A stretch of DNA of 9,763 nt, taken from contig JAQTMP010000027.1 in assembly GCA_028714275.1 (NCBI GenBank), forward strand, positions 1 through 9,763. Direction: 5' to 3'. The notes below the pieces were generated by a model that saw only the letters and a list, made by a program, of their open reading frames with translations, had not been told where the DNA came from and ran no database searches. The stretch is from Candidatus Paceibacterota bacterium (GTDB lineage Bacteria > Patescibacteriota > Minisyncoccia > Phycocordibacterales > CAINVO01). Shown in pieces: positions 1 to 5,484 of the stretch (within the stretch, counting starts at the first letter, position 1; every line of letters starts with the position of its first letter). Both the position numbers and the translations under genes were made by a program.

Positions 1-401
1 AGACTAGGAAAACCACAACGAGCAGCCTTGCCAAAATAATTTTAATCACCCCCCTGGCCCTTATTAGTGCCGTGCCTGTTTTTGCCGGCAGTGCTTCAAG
101 CCCCAATTTAAATTCGGCCACCAAAAAAGCTTGCCTCTCAACTGCTTTATCCGTACGCAAAGTTTCTCTCCAAACAGCCCTCGATAATCGCAAGGTAGCT
201 CTAAATACAGCCGTCGCCGCCCGGAAGCTGGCTATTTCTCAGAGTGAATCCCTGACCGGAAGCGTTAAAAAGGCAGCGGTCAAAGCAGCTTGGTCAGACT
301 TTTCAAGTACCCGAAAAGCTATTATGGACACCTACCGCGCAAGTCGAAAAACTGCTGCAAACGCCTACACGGCAGCTAAAAAAGCCTGTAAAAATACCTA
401 G
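1..401 (+). CDS. Secreted Ala/Lys-rich helical repeat protein, 5'-truncated
   Basis: The reading frame is open from base 3 to the stop at 399-401, so the start lies before the window; the internal GTG at 72 is not the true start. The visible 132 residues begin with a basic stretch (TRK), a hydrophobic core (AKIILITPLALISAVPVFA) and a small-residue cleavage-like site (VFA/GS), which together resemble a Sec signal peptide. The mature part is rich in Ala, Lys, Arg and Thr and contains consecutive 11-residue units with an Arg-Lys pair at visible residues 52, 63 and 74, and again, in a shifted phase, at 104 and 115 with Lys-Lys at 126. One Cys lies near each end (44 and 129). An exported long helix or right-handed coiled coil is inferred. 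I do not recognise a named family; similar basic helical repeats occur in CPR hypothetical proteins. Molecular function unknown. Confidence 0.72.
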   Translation, partial: TRKTTTSSLAKIILITPLALISAVPVFAGSASSPNLNSATKKACLSTALSVRKVSLQTALDNRKVALNTAVAARKLAISQSESLTGSVKKAAVKAAWSDFSSTRKAIMDTYRASRKTAANAYTAAKKACKNT

Positions 402-413
402 TCCGCAATATTT

Positions 414-447
414 TTGATTGCTTATTTTTTGTTGTTATAATACGAAG
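414..447 (+). promoter_or_regulatory. Extended -10 promoter giving a leaderless start
   Basis: TTGATT at 414-419, a 16-base spacer ending in TGT, and a perfect TATAAT at 436-441. The hexamer ends 6 bases before the ATG at 448, so the predicted transcription start coincides with the start codon. No Shine-Dalgarno sequence is present. Confidence 0.72.
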
Positions 448-951
448 ATGCGACTTCAATCCCACATTATTGCCGGAGCCGTCGGAGCGGCAGCCACCTT
501 CACCCTATGGGAATATCCCTATCAGGCCCTCATCTTTTTTGTTGCCTCTTTTATGATTGATGCCGATCATTATTTGGATTATCTTTGGAAATCAAAAGGG
601 AAAGATTGGAGCCCGCAGAGAATGTTTCGGTACTATGATTATGTAACTGAAAATCGTTACGACACTAGAGCTTTGGGTTTTAGTCTGCTCCATACTGTAG
701 AACTTTTTGTCCTCGTTTATCTGCTGGCCGCCTACGTTGAGCCCGCCTTCTTTTTGCCAGTCCTGGCCGGCATGGCATATCACATGATCTTTGACATGAT
801 ATGGCTGACCTACCACAAAATTCCCTTTGCCCGAGCCTTTTCTATCATTGAATACCACGTCCGCAAAAAACAAAAACATATTGACGGACACAATGTTGAC
901 CATTTTTACAAAGAGATGTTTGAAAAATCGGAAAAAAAATTCAGAGTCTGA
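448..951 (+). CDS. DUF457/YdjM-like membrane metal-dependent hydrolase candidate
   Basis: The frame can be opened at a TTG at 418, but that lies inside the promoter; the ATG at 448 fits a leaderless start and gives 167 residues. The protein starts with a SHIIAG segment, followed by a hydrophobic stretch and an acidic/His motif DADHYLDY (residues 38-45). Two further His/acid pairs sit in hydrophobic segments: LLHTVEL (His82, Glu85) and MAYHMIFD (His112, Asp116). This arrangement of metal-ligand-like residues near membrane helices is typical of the YdjM/DUF457 family of inner-membrane putative hydrolases, whose substrate is not established. The C-terminal tail is charged (HVRKKQKH and onward) and probably cytoplasmic. 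The gene converges on uppP with only 10 bases between stops. Family assignment rests on motif spacing and is moderate. Confidence 0.6.
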   Translation: MRLQSHIIAGAVGAAATFTLWEYPYQALIFFVASFMIDADHYLDYLWKSKGKDWSPQRMFRYYDYVTENRYDTRALGFSLLHTVELFVLVYLLAAYVEPAFFLPVLAGMAYHMIFDMIWLTYHKIPFARAFSIIEYHVRKKQKHIDGHNVDHFYKEMFEKSEKKFRV

Positions 952-961
952 AGCAAAAAAT

Positions 962-1738
962 CTATCTAAAAAATAGCCAGAAAAAGAAAAGAGAAATTAC
1001 AATCCGATAAATACCGAAGGCAATAAAATTGTGCCGCTGAATGTAGGCCAGAAGCCATTTAATACTGAGCAACGCAACCACAAAGGAACTGACAAAACCA
1101 ACAAGCAAAGCCAAGGAGTCTGAGGAATGAAAAGCGATTGGGTTTTTATAAATATCTAAAGCTGAAGCGGCAATCATTGTAGGGACGGCCAAAAGAAAAG
1201 AAAACTCTACAATCGTTTTTTTACTAATGCCTACCAACCTACCGCCAATGATAGTGGCGGCTGAGCGCGAAACACCCGGAATGACAGCGATAGCCTGGGC
1301 AAGCCCCACTACCACTGCCTGACCGTAGGTTACTTCCGACACTGAAGATTCTGCTTCCTCTGGTTTTTTTCCAAAATATATTTCAAATAAAATAATCACG
1401 ATACCGCCAATAAGCAAAGACCAGAGCACCACCGTGTCGTTGCCGATCAGGTATTGTTTAATCAGTTTGTAAAGAACCAAGCCAATAATAGCCGTAGGAA
1501 TAAACGCCGCGAGAATTTTTTTCAAAGCTTGAAAATCACCCATCACTCGACGGCCATAGACCACCAAAACTGCCAAGATGGCCCCCAGCTGAATAATGAT
1601 TTCAAAACTTTTGACAAAATCTGTCTGCAAAACCCCCAGCAAGCGGCTGGCCAAAATCAGGTGTCCGGTGGAAGAAATAGGTAAAAATTCTGTAAAGCCT
1701 TCCACTATGCCAAGGATCAAAGCATGCAAAGATGTCAT
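962..1738 (-). CDS. uppP: Undecaprenyl-diphosphatase UppP (BacA)
   Basis: Integral membrane phosphatase that converts undecaprenyl diphosphate to undecaprenyl phosphate, recycling the lipid carrier for peptidoglycan and other envelope polymers; overexpression of the family gives bacitracin resistance. Both family signatures are intact: EGFTEFLPISSTGH at residues 13-26, carrying the glutamates and the SSTGH segment, and PGVSRSAAT at 154-162, carrying the Ser-Arg pair of the active site. The rest is hydrophobic with several membrane segments and ends in a helix running to FFWLFFR. Length 258 residues is slightly shorter than the roughly 270 of E. coli. ATG start; no Shine-Dalgarno sequence. It lies 35 bases after the stop of the small membrane protein at 1774-1956, probably in the same transcript. 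Presence suggests this organism builds its own peptidoglycan. Confidence 0.96.
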   Translation of the reverse strand: MTSLHALILGIVEGFTEFLPISSTGHLILASRLLGVLQTDFVKSFEIIIQLGAILAVLVVYGRRVMGDFQALKKILAAFIPTAIIGLVLYKLIKQYLIGNDTVVLWSLLIGGIVIILFEIYFGKKPEEAESSVSEVTYGQAVVVGLAQAIAVIPGVSRSAATIIGGRLVGISKKTIVEFSFLLAVPTMIAASALDIYKNPIAFHSSDSLALLVGFVSSFVVALLSIKWLLAYIQRHNFIAFGIYRIVISLFFFWLFFR

Positions 1739-1773
1739 AAAAAATTATTGAAAAAAATTAAAAATCTAAATAA

Positions 1774-1956
1774 TTAAACCACAAAGAAATACATCACCAC
1801 TACCAGAAAAAGTCCGAGGATAAAGTAGTTAATCAACATCTGGACCTGTTGTTGCTCTTCCATTGTTGACTTCAGGTCGTTGAAAATTCTTTTTTGAGAT
1901 TTGATCAAGTCTCCAGTACTTTTTACATCATCACTTTCATTTTCCTTGAGATTCAT
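1774..1956 (-). CDS. Small C-terminally anchored membrane protein
   Basis: Sixty residues: a charged, acidic/amide-rich N-terminal half (including DLIKSQKRIFNDLKSTMEEQ) likely to form an amphipathic or coiled-coil helix, then a single hydrophobic segment from about residue 41 to the C-terminus (LINYFILGLFLVVVMYFFVV). The topology is tail-anchored-like, with the charged part presumably cytoplasmic. I do not recognise a family. A clear promoter precedes it and uppP follows in the same direction after 35 bases, so it may be the first gene of a two-gene unit. Translation appears leaderless. The real promoter and complete helix make it more than a chance reading frame. Any role with UppP is inferred only from neighbourhood. 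Confidence 0.7.
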   Translation of the reverse strand: MNLKENESDDVKSTGDLIKSQKRIFNDLKSTMEEQQQVQMLINYFILGLFLVVVMYFFVV

Positions 1957-1972
1957 GAAGAAAAGTATAGCA
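1957..1972 (-). promoter_or_regulatory. Extended -10 promoter, leaderless start of small membrane protein
   Basis: On the minus strand TGC directly precedes TATACT (1969-1964), an extended -10 element. Seven bases separate it from the ATG at 1956, so transcription should begin at or next to the start codon. No convincing -35 hexamer is visible, as expected for extended -10 promoters. Confidence 0.65.
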
Positions 1973-1992
1973 AATTTTTTTAGCTATGGCTT

Positions 1993-2610
1993 CTATTTAA
2001 AATCGAAAAGGTCTTCCTTTGCAAAACGAACCTTGGGACGGATGATATCTTCTGCCGCTCGGTAACCAATAGGTAGAAAAGCAATAGGCTGCTGATCCGG
2101 TCCAAAACCAATAATTTCCTTGACGGCCACAGGGTCAAAACCCTCCATTGGACATGAATCAACATCTAGCTCTGCACAGGCGGCTAAGGCAAAGCCAAGA
2201 GCAATAAAACCCTGGTTGGCTGACCAAGACAGCGCCTCTTCGGGTTTCATTTTTGCTGCAAAACCTCTGAGCATGGCTTCATAATCTTTCATGGCTATTT
2301 TGATTTCAGGATTGCCAGCCGAAGCCGTTTCTACATACTGGTCCACCCGCCCGGAAATATTACTAAGACTAGAAAAAACCAAGAGATGAGAGGCCGATGT
2401 AATTTGCGGCTGATTCCAAGCTTTTTCTTTGATTTTGGCCCGGAGTTCTGGATCCGTGATGACGGTGACGTGGAAAGGCTGGATCCCAAAAGAGCTGGGG
2501 GCTAGATGGATGGATTCCAAAATCTTGCCCAAAGTTTCTTCGTCTACCTTCTTGTTGACGTCAAAGTTTTTTGTGGCGTAGCGCCAGCCGAGGTTTGAGA
2601 TAAATGACAT
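1993..2610 (-). CDS. NAD(P)H-dependent nitroreductase (NfsB-like flavoprotein)
   Basis: FMN-dependent oxidoreductase of the nitroreductase superfamily, 205 residues; these cytoplasmic homodimers reduce nitroaromatics, quinones or flavins with NAD(P)H, and the natural substrate is often unknown. The N-terminal RYATKNFD (residues 10-17) matches the FMN-phosphate-binding RxxTKxFD of E. coli NfsB; APSSFGIQPFHV follows at 37-48, equivalent to the SPSSxxxQPWH segment, and CPMEGFD near residue 152 matches the conserved PIEGFD loop. The C-terminus IGYRAAEDIIRPKVR is also typical. Nothing is missing. It is transcribed divergently from the DedA-like gene across a 51-base gap. A minus-strand TATAAT (2652-2647) could serve it with a leader of about 30 bases; no Shine-Dalgarno sequence is seen. 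Physiological substrate unknown. Confidence 0.92.
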   Translation of the reverse strand: MSFISNLGWRYATKNFDVNKKVDEETLGKILESIHLAPSSFGIQPFHVTVITDPELRAKIKEKAWNQPQITSASHLLVFSSLSNISGRVDQYVETASAGNPEIKIAMKDYEAMLRGFAAKMKPEEALSWSANQGFIALGFALAACAELDVDSCPMEGFDPVAVKEIIGFGPDQQPIAFLPIGYRAAEDIIRPKVRFAKEDLFDFK

Positions 2611-2661
2611 TTTTACTTAAGTTAATTTTAAATTGGCGTGTGACGTATTATACTACATATC
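2611..2661. promoter_or_regulatory. Divergent promoter with overlapping -10 elements
   Basis: The 51-base gap between the nitroreductase and DedA-like genes holds a near-palindrome GTATTATAC. Read on the plus strand it contains TATACT (2649-2654), ending 7 bases before the DedA ATG, with a weak TTTAAA 16 bases upstream (2627-2632). Read on the minus strand it contains a perfect TATAAT (2652-2647), about 36 bases before the nitroreductase ATG. The two -10 elements share bases, so the promoters should exclude one another. Confidence 0.55.
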
Positions 2662-3261
2662 ATGTTCTACGGTATCGCATCGTCGCTTTCCCCCTACTTT
2701 CTAAACCTGCTGCTCGAATACAAGTATTTTATCCTTTTCCCCATCCTAGTCATTGAGGGGCCTATCGCCACTGTCTTGTCCGGTATTTTAGCTTCTCCAG
2801 ACTTCGGGGTTTTTAACTTGTATTTTCTGTATCCATTTGTAATCTTTTCCGATCTCGTTGGAGACACTTTGTACTATTGTATCGGACGCTATGCCGGAGA
2901 GAGGGCCATCAAAAAATTTACTGCTTGGCGAGGCGTCAAAACGGATTATGAACAAAACCTAAAAAATTATTTCAAAAAATACGGAGGGGTAAGCTTAATT
3001 ATTTCAAAGGTCAGCCACGGCCTGGGCTGGCCCATGATGGTCGCCGCCGGAAGTGCCGAATATTCTTACCGCAAATTTTTAGGTTATATTATTCCGACTA
3101 GCATTCTCAAATCAGCTGTCCTGATCGGCATAGGCTATTTTTACGAAGAAGACGCTTCACGGATTGTGGCTTATGTAGGGACCACGGCCACTGTCATTAC
3201 GGCTGTGGTTATCGTCCTGGCGGTAATTATTTATTTTATCCAAAAAAAGAAAAGTCCATAG
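2662..3261 (+). CDS. DedA/SNARE-associated (VTT) family membrane protein
   Basis: 199-residue multi-spanning membrane protein. The DedA family is linked to lipid-carrier (undecaprenyl phosphate) or phospholipid translocation and envelope homeostasis. Supporting features in order: a re-entrant-type helix beginning with IEGP (Glu32), the conserved SDLVGDTLYYCIGRYAGERA (64-83) that matches the family G-D-x(3)-Y-x(2)-GRxxG pattern, an amphipathic KKF/YFKKYGG region, and two C-terminal hydrophobic helices before a Lys-rich tail. The usual RFxPGxR motif between them is not present: residues 113-130 read as Ile-Ile-Ser-Lys followed by VSHGLGWPMMVAAG, so the conserved arginines are lost. Leaderless start predicted. 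It converges on mscL with 23 bases between stops. Family assignment is good; whether it keeps the ancestral transport activity is uncertain. Confidence 0.8.
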   Translation: MFYGIASSLSPYFLNLLLEYKYFILFPILVIEGPIATVLSGILASPDFGVFNLYFLYPFVIFSDLVGDTLYYCIGRYAGERAIKKFTAWRGVKTDYEQNLKNYFKKYGGVSLIISKVSHGLGWPMMVAAGSAEYSYRKFLGYIIPTSILKSAVLIGIGYFYEEDASRIVAYVGTTATVITAVVIVLAVIIYFIQKKKSP

Positions 3262-3284
3262 ATAAAACCTCGGATCCTAGAATC

Positions 3285-3686
3285 CTACTTTAGCTGAATA
3301 GTGCAATGAGCACAACGAGTAGCCTGAATAGGAATTTCACTAAAACATTCCGGACATTTTTTATTGGTGGGATCAGCTGGTGGTGACTTTTTCATCCGAG
3401 AAGTAAGAGTGTTGATAGGCACCACTACAAAAAAATAAATAGCGACTGAAACAATAAAAAAGGAGACGGCGGCATTGATGAAGTCTCCATACATAAACTT
3501 GCTGCCATTGAGGCTAAAAGTCAGCGAAGAAAAATCTGGCGCTTTGAAAATAGCGGCGATAAAGGGAGTCAAAATGTCTTTGACCAAAGCGGTGACCACC
3601 GTTCCAAAAGCCGCTCCTACCGTGACCCCGACCGCCAAATCCACCACATTTCCACGTAAGATAAACCGTTTGAAGCCGTTTAACAT
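3285..3686 (-). CDS. mscL: Large-conductance mechanosensitive channel MscL with zinc ribbon
   Basis: MscL opens a wide pore under membrane tension to release solutes during osmotic downshock. The N-terminal helix and pore-lining segment FKRFILRGNVVDLAVGVTVGAAFG (residues 5-28, with the Gly-rich gate) and the second helix FFIVSVAIYFFVVVPIN are diagnostic. After the second helix and a basic linker, residues 111-128 carry CPEC and CAHC with 10 residues between, a putative zinc ribbon replacing the short C-terminal bundle of E. coli MscL. Length 133 residues. The frame extends upstream to an ATG at 3713, but that region contains the promoter (TACAAT at 3701-3696) and the family N-terminus matches the ATG at 3686, so I chose 3686. 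No Shine-Dalgarno sequence. Cytoplasmic-membrane location. Confidence 0.95.
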   Translation of the reverse strand: MLNGFKRFILRGNVVDLAVGVTVGAAFGTVVTALVKDILTPFIAAIFKAPDFSSLTFSLNGSKFMYGDFINAAVSFFIVSVAIYFFVVVPINTLTSRMKKSPPADPTNKKCPECFSEIPIQATRCAHCTIQLK

Positions 3687-3704
3687 AATAGAAGTATTGT
3701 ACCA
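3687..3704 (-). promoter_or_regulatory. mscL extended -10 promoter
   Basis: On the minus strand TGG precedes TACAAT (3701-3696), giving an extended -10 with 9 bases to the mscL ATG at 3686. The predicted leader is only about 2-3 bases. It overlaps the codons of the longer ORF version, which argues against the upstream ATG. Confidence 0.55.
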
Positions 3705-3740
3705 TACAACCATAAATAAAGGGTTTTTAGGTAAAATAAG

Positions 3741-3749
3741 TTATCCACA
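3741..3749 (+). promoter_or_regulatory. DnaA-box consensus sequence
   Basis: TTATCCACA, a perfect match to the DnaA box consensus TTATNCACA, sits between the divergent mscL and 63-residue genes. Only one perfect copy is seen and there is no dnaA, dnaN or AT-rich unwinding array next to it, so a regulatory or titration site, or chance, is likelier than an origin. Confidence 0.4.
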
Positions 3750-3765
3750 GGTATAGCATTGCCTA

Positions 3766-3794
3766 TTGCAATTATTTGCAAGTAGATATATACT
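3766..3794 (+). promoter_or_regulatory. Promoter of the 63-residue gene, with TTGCAA direct repeat
   Basis: TTGCAA (3766-3771) lies 17 bases before TATACT (3789-3794), a good sigma70-type arrangement. A second copy of the self-complementary TTGCAA at 3776-3781 is exactly 10 bases from the first, one helical turn, and lies in the promoter spacer, where a bound protein would block polymerase. Predicted transcription start is near 3801, giving a leader of about 75 bases. Confidence 0.55.
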
Positions 3795-3875
3795 GTAGAC
3801 AGGTTAAATAATTTTTTTGAAGGTTTAAACAACCAAAACAAAAGAATATAGCACAAACCCAAGAAAGGACTCCTT

Positions 3876-4067
3876 ATGAGTGAGACCGATAAAATCCTTT
3901 TGGAAAGAAACCGCAGGCAAATCGAGATTGCCAAATCTGACCCACTCAATCAATGGACCGCAGGCGAAGAAGTCGGTCACTCGCCGACAAACAGCGACTG
4001 TGTCCTTCATTTCATTGAGCATGGTGGGGCAGAGGCATTTGCTCGAGAACAACAAGGCGGAGCATAA
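3876..4067 (+). CDS. Small hypothetical protein, 63 residues, SD-led
   Basis: No family recognised. The N-terminal half is a charged helix (ETDKILLERNRRQIEIAK) and the rest is a compact acidic/Gly segment (NQWTAGEEVGHSPTNSDCVL, then HFIEHGGAEAFA). No signal peptide or membrane helix, so probably cytoplasmic. It is one of the very few genes here with a clear Shine-Dalgarno sequence: GAAAGGA at 3863-3869, six bases before the ATG. It also has a good promoter, a leader of about 75 bases and two strong hairpins at its 3' end, so it forms its own monocistronic transcript. Codon use (more GAG, CGC, GTC) looks less A/T-rich than neighbours. An overlapping frame at 3880-4092 has no ribosome site. The Trp-x(2)-Gly-Glu-x-Val-Gly-His pattern looks like a real conserved core, but function is unknown. 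Confidence 0.7.
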   Translation: MSETDKILLERNRRQIEIAKSDPLNQWTAGEEVGHSPTNSDCVLHFIEHGGAEAFAREQQGGA

Positions 4068-4080
4068 TCATTTGCTCCGT
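4057..4080 (+). terminator. Hairpin overlapping the stop codon of the 63-residue gene
   Basis: CGGAGCA (4058-4064) pairs perfectly with TGCTCCG (4073-4079) around an 8-base loop that contains the TAA stop. There is no T-run after it, so it is more likely a stabilising or translational structure than a terminator on its own. Confidence 0.45.
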
Positions 4081-4088
4081 GAGGACTG

Positions 4089-4121
4089 TTAGGGCGAGTC
4101 AAGCACCCGCCCTAATATTTT
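4089..4121 (+). terminator. Probable intrinsic terminator after the 63-residue gene
   Basis: TTAGGGCG (4089-4096) and CGCCCTAA (4108-4115) form a perfect 8-base-pair stem with an 11-base loop, followed by TATTTT. The T-run is short but the stem is stable. It is the second of two consecutive hairpins. Confidence 0.6.
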
Positions 4122-4162
4122 GCTAAAAAAATAGCGTACCAAAATTAAAATAATCCGAAATT

Positions 4163-4366
4163 ATGAAATCATTTTTCCGTGCACTACTGAAACAGGGCAA
4201 AGATATTAAATGGCTTGCCAAAGAAATCGGGGTCACCACCCAGTCTATTTATTCTTGGAAGACAGGCAAAAGCAAACCCAAGACAGGTCATATGCAAAAA
4301 ATGGCAAAAGTCCTAGACATGGATATCGATAAAATCATTGATGATTTTTATACGGATAAGAAATAG
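4163..4366 (+). CDS. Small Cro/CI-type helix-turn-helix protein
   Basis: 67-residue protein that is little more than one DNA-binding domain of the xenobiotic-response-element (Cro/CI) fold. Helix 2 is IKWLAKEIGV (about residues 15-24) and the recognition helix is TTQSIYSWKTGKSKP (25-39), including the typical Ser-x(2)-Trp-x(2)-Gly-x(2)-x-Pro ending; MQKMAKVLDMDIDKII forms the closing helices. No dimerisation or sensor domain. Likely a small transcription regulator; targets unknown. ATG start without a Shine-Dalgarno sequence; a weak TAAAAT at 4146-4151 may be its -10. Its last 32 bases overlap the 3' end of pyrD on the other strand. It follows the terminator of the 63-residue gene, so the two are probably separate transcripts. 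Confidence 0.82.
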   Translation: MKSFFRALLKQGKDIKWLAKEIGVTTQSIYSWKTGKSKPKTGHMQKMAKVLDMDIDKIIDDFYTDKK

Positions 4367-5480
4367 CATCTACGCCAACTGCCTCTGAAATATTTTTAAA
4401 ACCATCTCTCTCAAGCAGCTCCACCAATCCCCTATTTATTTCTCCGACTAGTTGAGGTCCTTCAAAAATCATCCCAGTGATGAGCTGAACGAGTGAGGCT
4501 CCAAGACGGATTTTTTTATAGGCATCTTCAGCTGAAAAAATACCGCCGCAACCTATTAAAATAAACCTGCTGCCTTCCTTTTTATAAATATAGGCTAGGA
4601 GTTTATCAGAAAGTTCCTGAGCGGGCTTGCCGCTGACCCCTCCAACATTCGGTAAATTTTGATCTAAGATCTGCGGATTGTTTCTCTTTTTAGTAAGATT
4701 TGTACATATGATGCCGTGCACTCTATGCCTACGAGCCACATCGAGCAAAGCGTCCACCTCATCAAAAGTAAGATCGGGAGATAATTTTATAAAAATCGGT
4801 TTTTTTGTCTCAATCTCATCAACAGTCTTTAGTAGATATTCCAGCTTATCAGGTTCAACAAAAGGTTGCCCGCCTTCGGCGTTTGGGCAACTGATATTTA
4901 AGGTGAGATAATCACCGATATTCAAAAAAGCCTTGAAGGCCTTGGCATAATCTGCGACGGCTTTATGGATATCCAGATTTTCCTTGCAATTGGTCATGGC
5001 CACACTCACTCCGAGTTTATTGGAAAACTTTTGCTTGGCCAGCTTTTTAGCCACTTTTTCTGAACCGTCATTTTTCAAGCCATAATAGACCAACAATCCC
5101 TTTGATTTTAACATTCTCCACAAACGGGGCTTCGGATTGCCCGCACACGGCTCCCCTGTGATGGAGCCTACTTCCTCAAAACCAAAACCGACGGAAGGCA
5201 GAATGGAGGCGAGGTCAGCATTTTTATCAAAGCCGGCAGCGAGACCCACTGGGTTTTCAAAAGTCATCCCCAAAATGTTCTGGGTGAGCTTGGGGGACGC
5301 ATAAAAAAAGAACGCTCGCGTGACCCCTCGACTGAAAGCAAATTTTCCTAAAAAGGCTCCCCAAAAAGTCATACTGTCATGAATTTTTTCTGGATCGACT
5401 AGAAAAAACAAAGGCTTGAGAAGCCTTGTGTAAAAAAACCTAAAACTAGAATTTTTTATTTTGACTAACTGATTTTTCAC
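4335..5480 (-). CDS. pyrD: Dihydroorotate dehydrogenase, class-2-like, with altered active site
   Basis: Class 2 enzymes oxidise dihydroorotate to orotate with quinone as acceptor at the membrane, the fourth step of pyrimidine synthesis. This 381-residue protein (E. coli 336) has the class 2 N-terminal amphipathic region (RLLKPLFFLVDPEKIH), FMN-site NPVGLAAGFDKNA (Lys86) and phosphate loop LIGCGGIFSAEDA with GASLVQ. Several expected active-site residues differ: the catalytic base position is Cys198 (NISCPN) instead of the class 2 Ser; the loop NRMGFNN is VYYGLKN, placing Val131 where the substrate-contacting Asn should be; and Ser159 replaces an FMN-contacting Asn. Those equivalences are by eye against remembered E. 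coli PyrD. Start GTG at 5480; AGGA directly abuts it, and the stop of the upstream 44-residue gene is 4 bases away, so translational coupling is likely. The 3' end overlaps the HTH gene. Confidence 0.85.
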   Translation of the reverse strand: MKNQLVKIKNSSFRFFYTRLLKPLFFLVDPEKIHDSMTFWGAFLGKFAFSRGVTRAFFFYASPKLTQNILGMTFENPVGLAAGFDKNADLASILPSVGFGFEEVGSITGEPCAGNPKPRLWRMLKSKGLLVYYGLKNDGSEKVAKKLAKQKFSNKLGVSVAMTNCKENLDIHKAVADYAKAFKAFLNIGDYLTLNISCPNAEGGQPFVEPDKLEYLLKTVDEIETKKPIFIKLSPDLTFDEVDALLDVARRHRVHGIICTNLTKKRNNPQILDQNLPNVGGVSGKPAQELSDKLLAYIYKKEGSRFILIGCGGIFSAEDAYKKIRLGASLVQLITGMIFEGPQLVGEINRGLVELLERDGFKNISEAVGVDAISYPYKNHQ

Positions 5481-5484
5481 TCCT

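Noticed and set aside
592..903. 103-residue minus-strand open frame
   Set aside because: It is the antisense of the DUF457-like gene, with no motif, promoter or ribosome site; the plus-strand frame has conserved His/Asp motifs.
3262..3284. Bidirectional terminator between dedA-like gene and mscL
   Set aside because: Only a 4-base-pair GGAT/ATCC repeat is visible, without a T-run on either side.
3687..3713. Upstream ATG giving a 142-residue MscL
   Set aside because: The extra nine residues are encoded by the predicted -10 region, and the family N-terminus starts at the ATG at 3686.
3741..3749. Replication origin
   Set aside because: Only one perfect DnaA box, no AT-rich 13-mer array and no dnaA, dnaN or rpmH nearby.
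3880..4092. 70-residue plus-strand frame overlapping the 63-residue gene
   Set aside because: It has no ribosome-binding site at suitable spacing and runs through the stop-codon hairpin; the SD at 3863-3869 points to 3876.
3801..4121. Known structural RNA (tmRNA, RNase P RNA, 6S)
   Set aside because: No tmRNA tRNA-like end, no RNase P conserved core sequence, and an intact SD-led frame fills most of the region.
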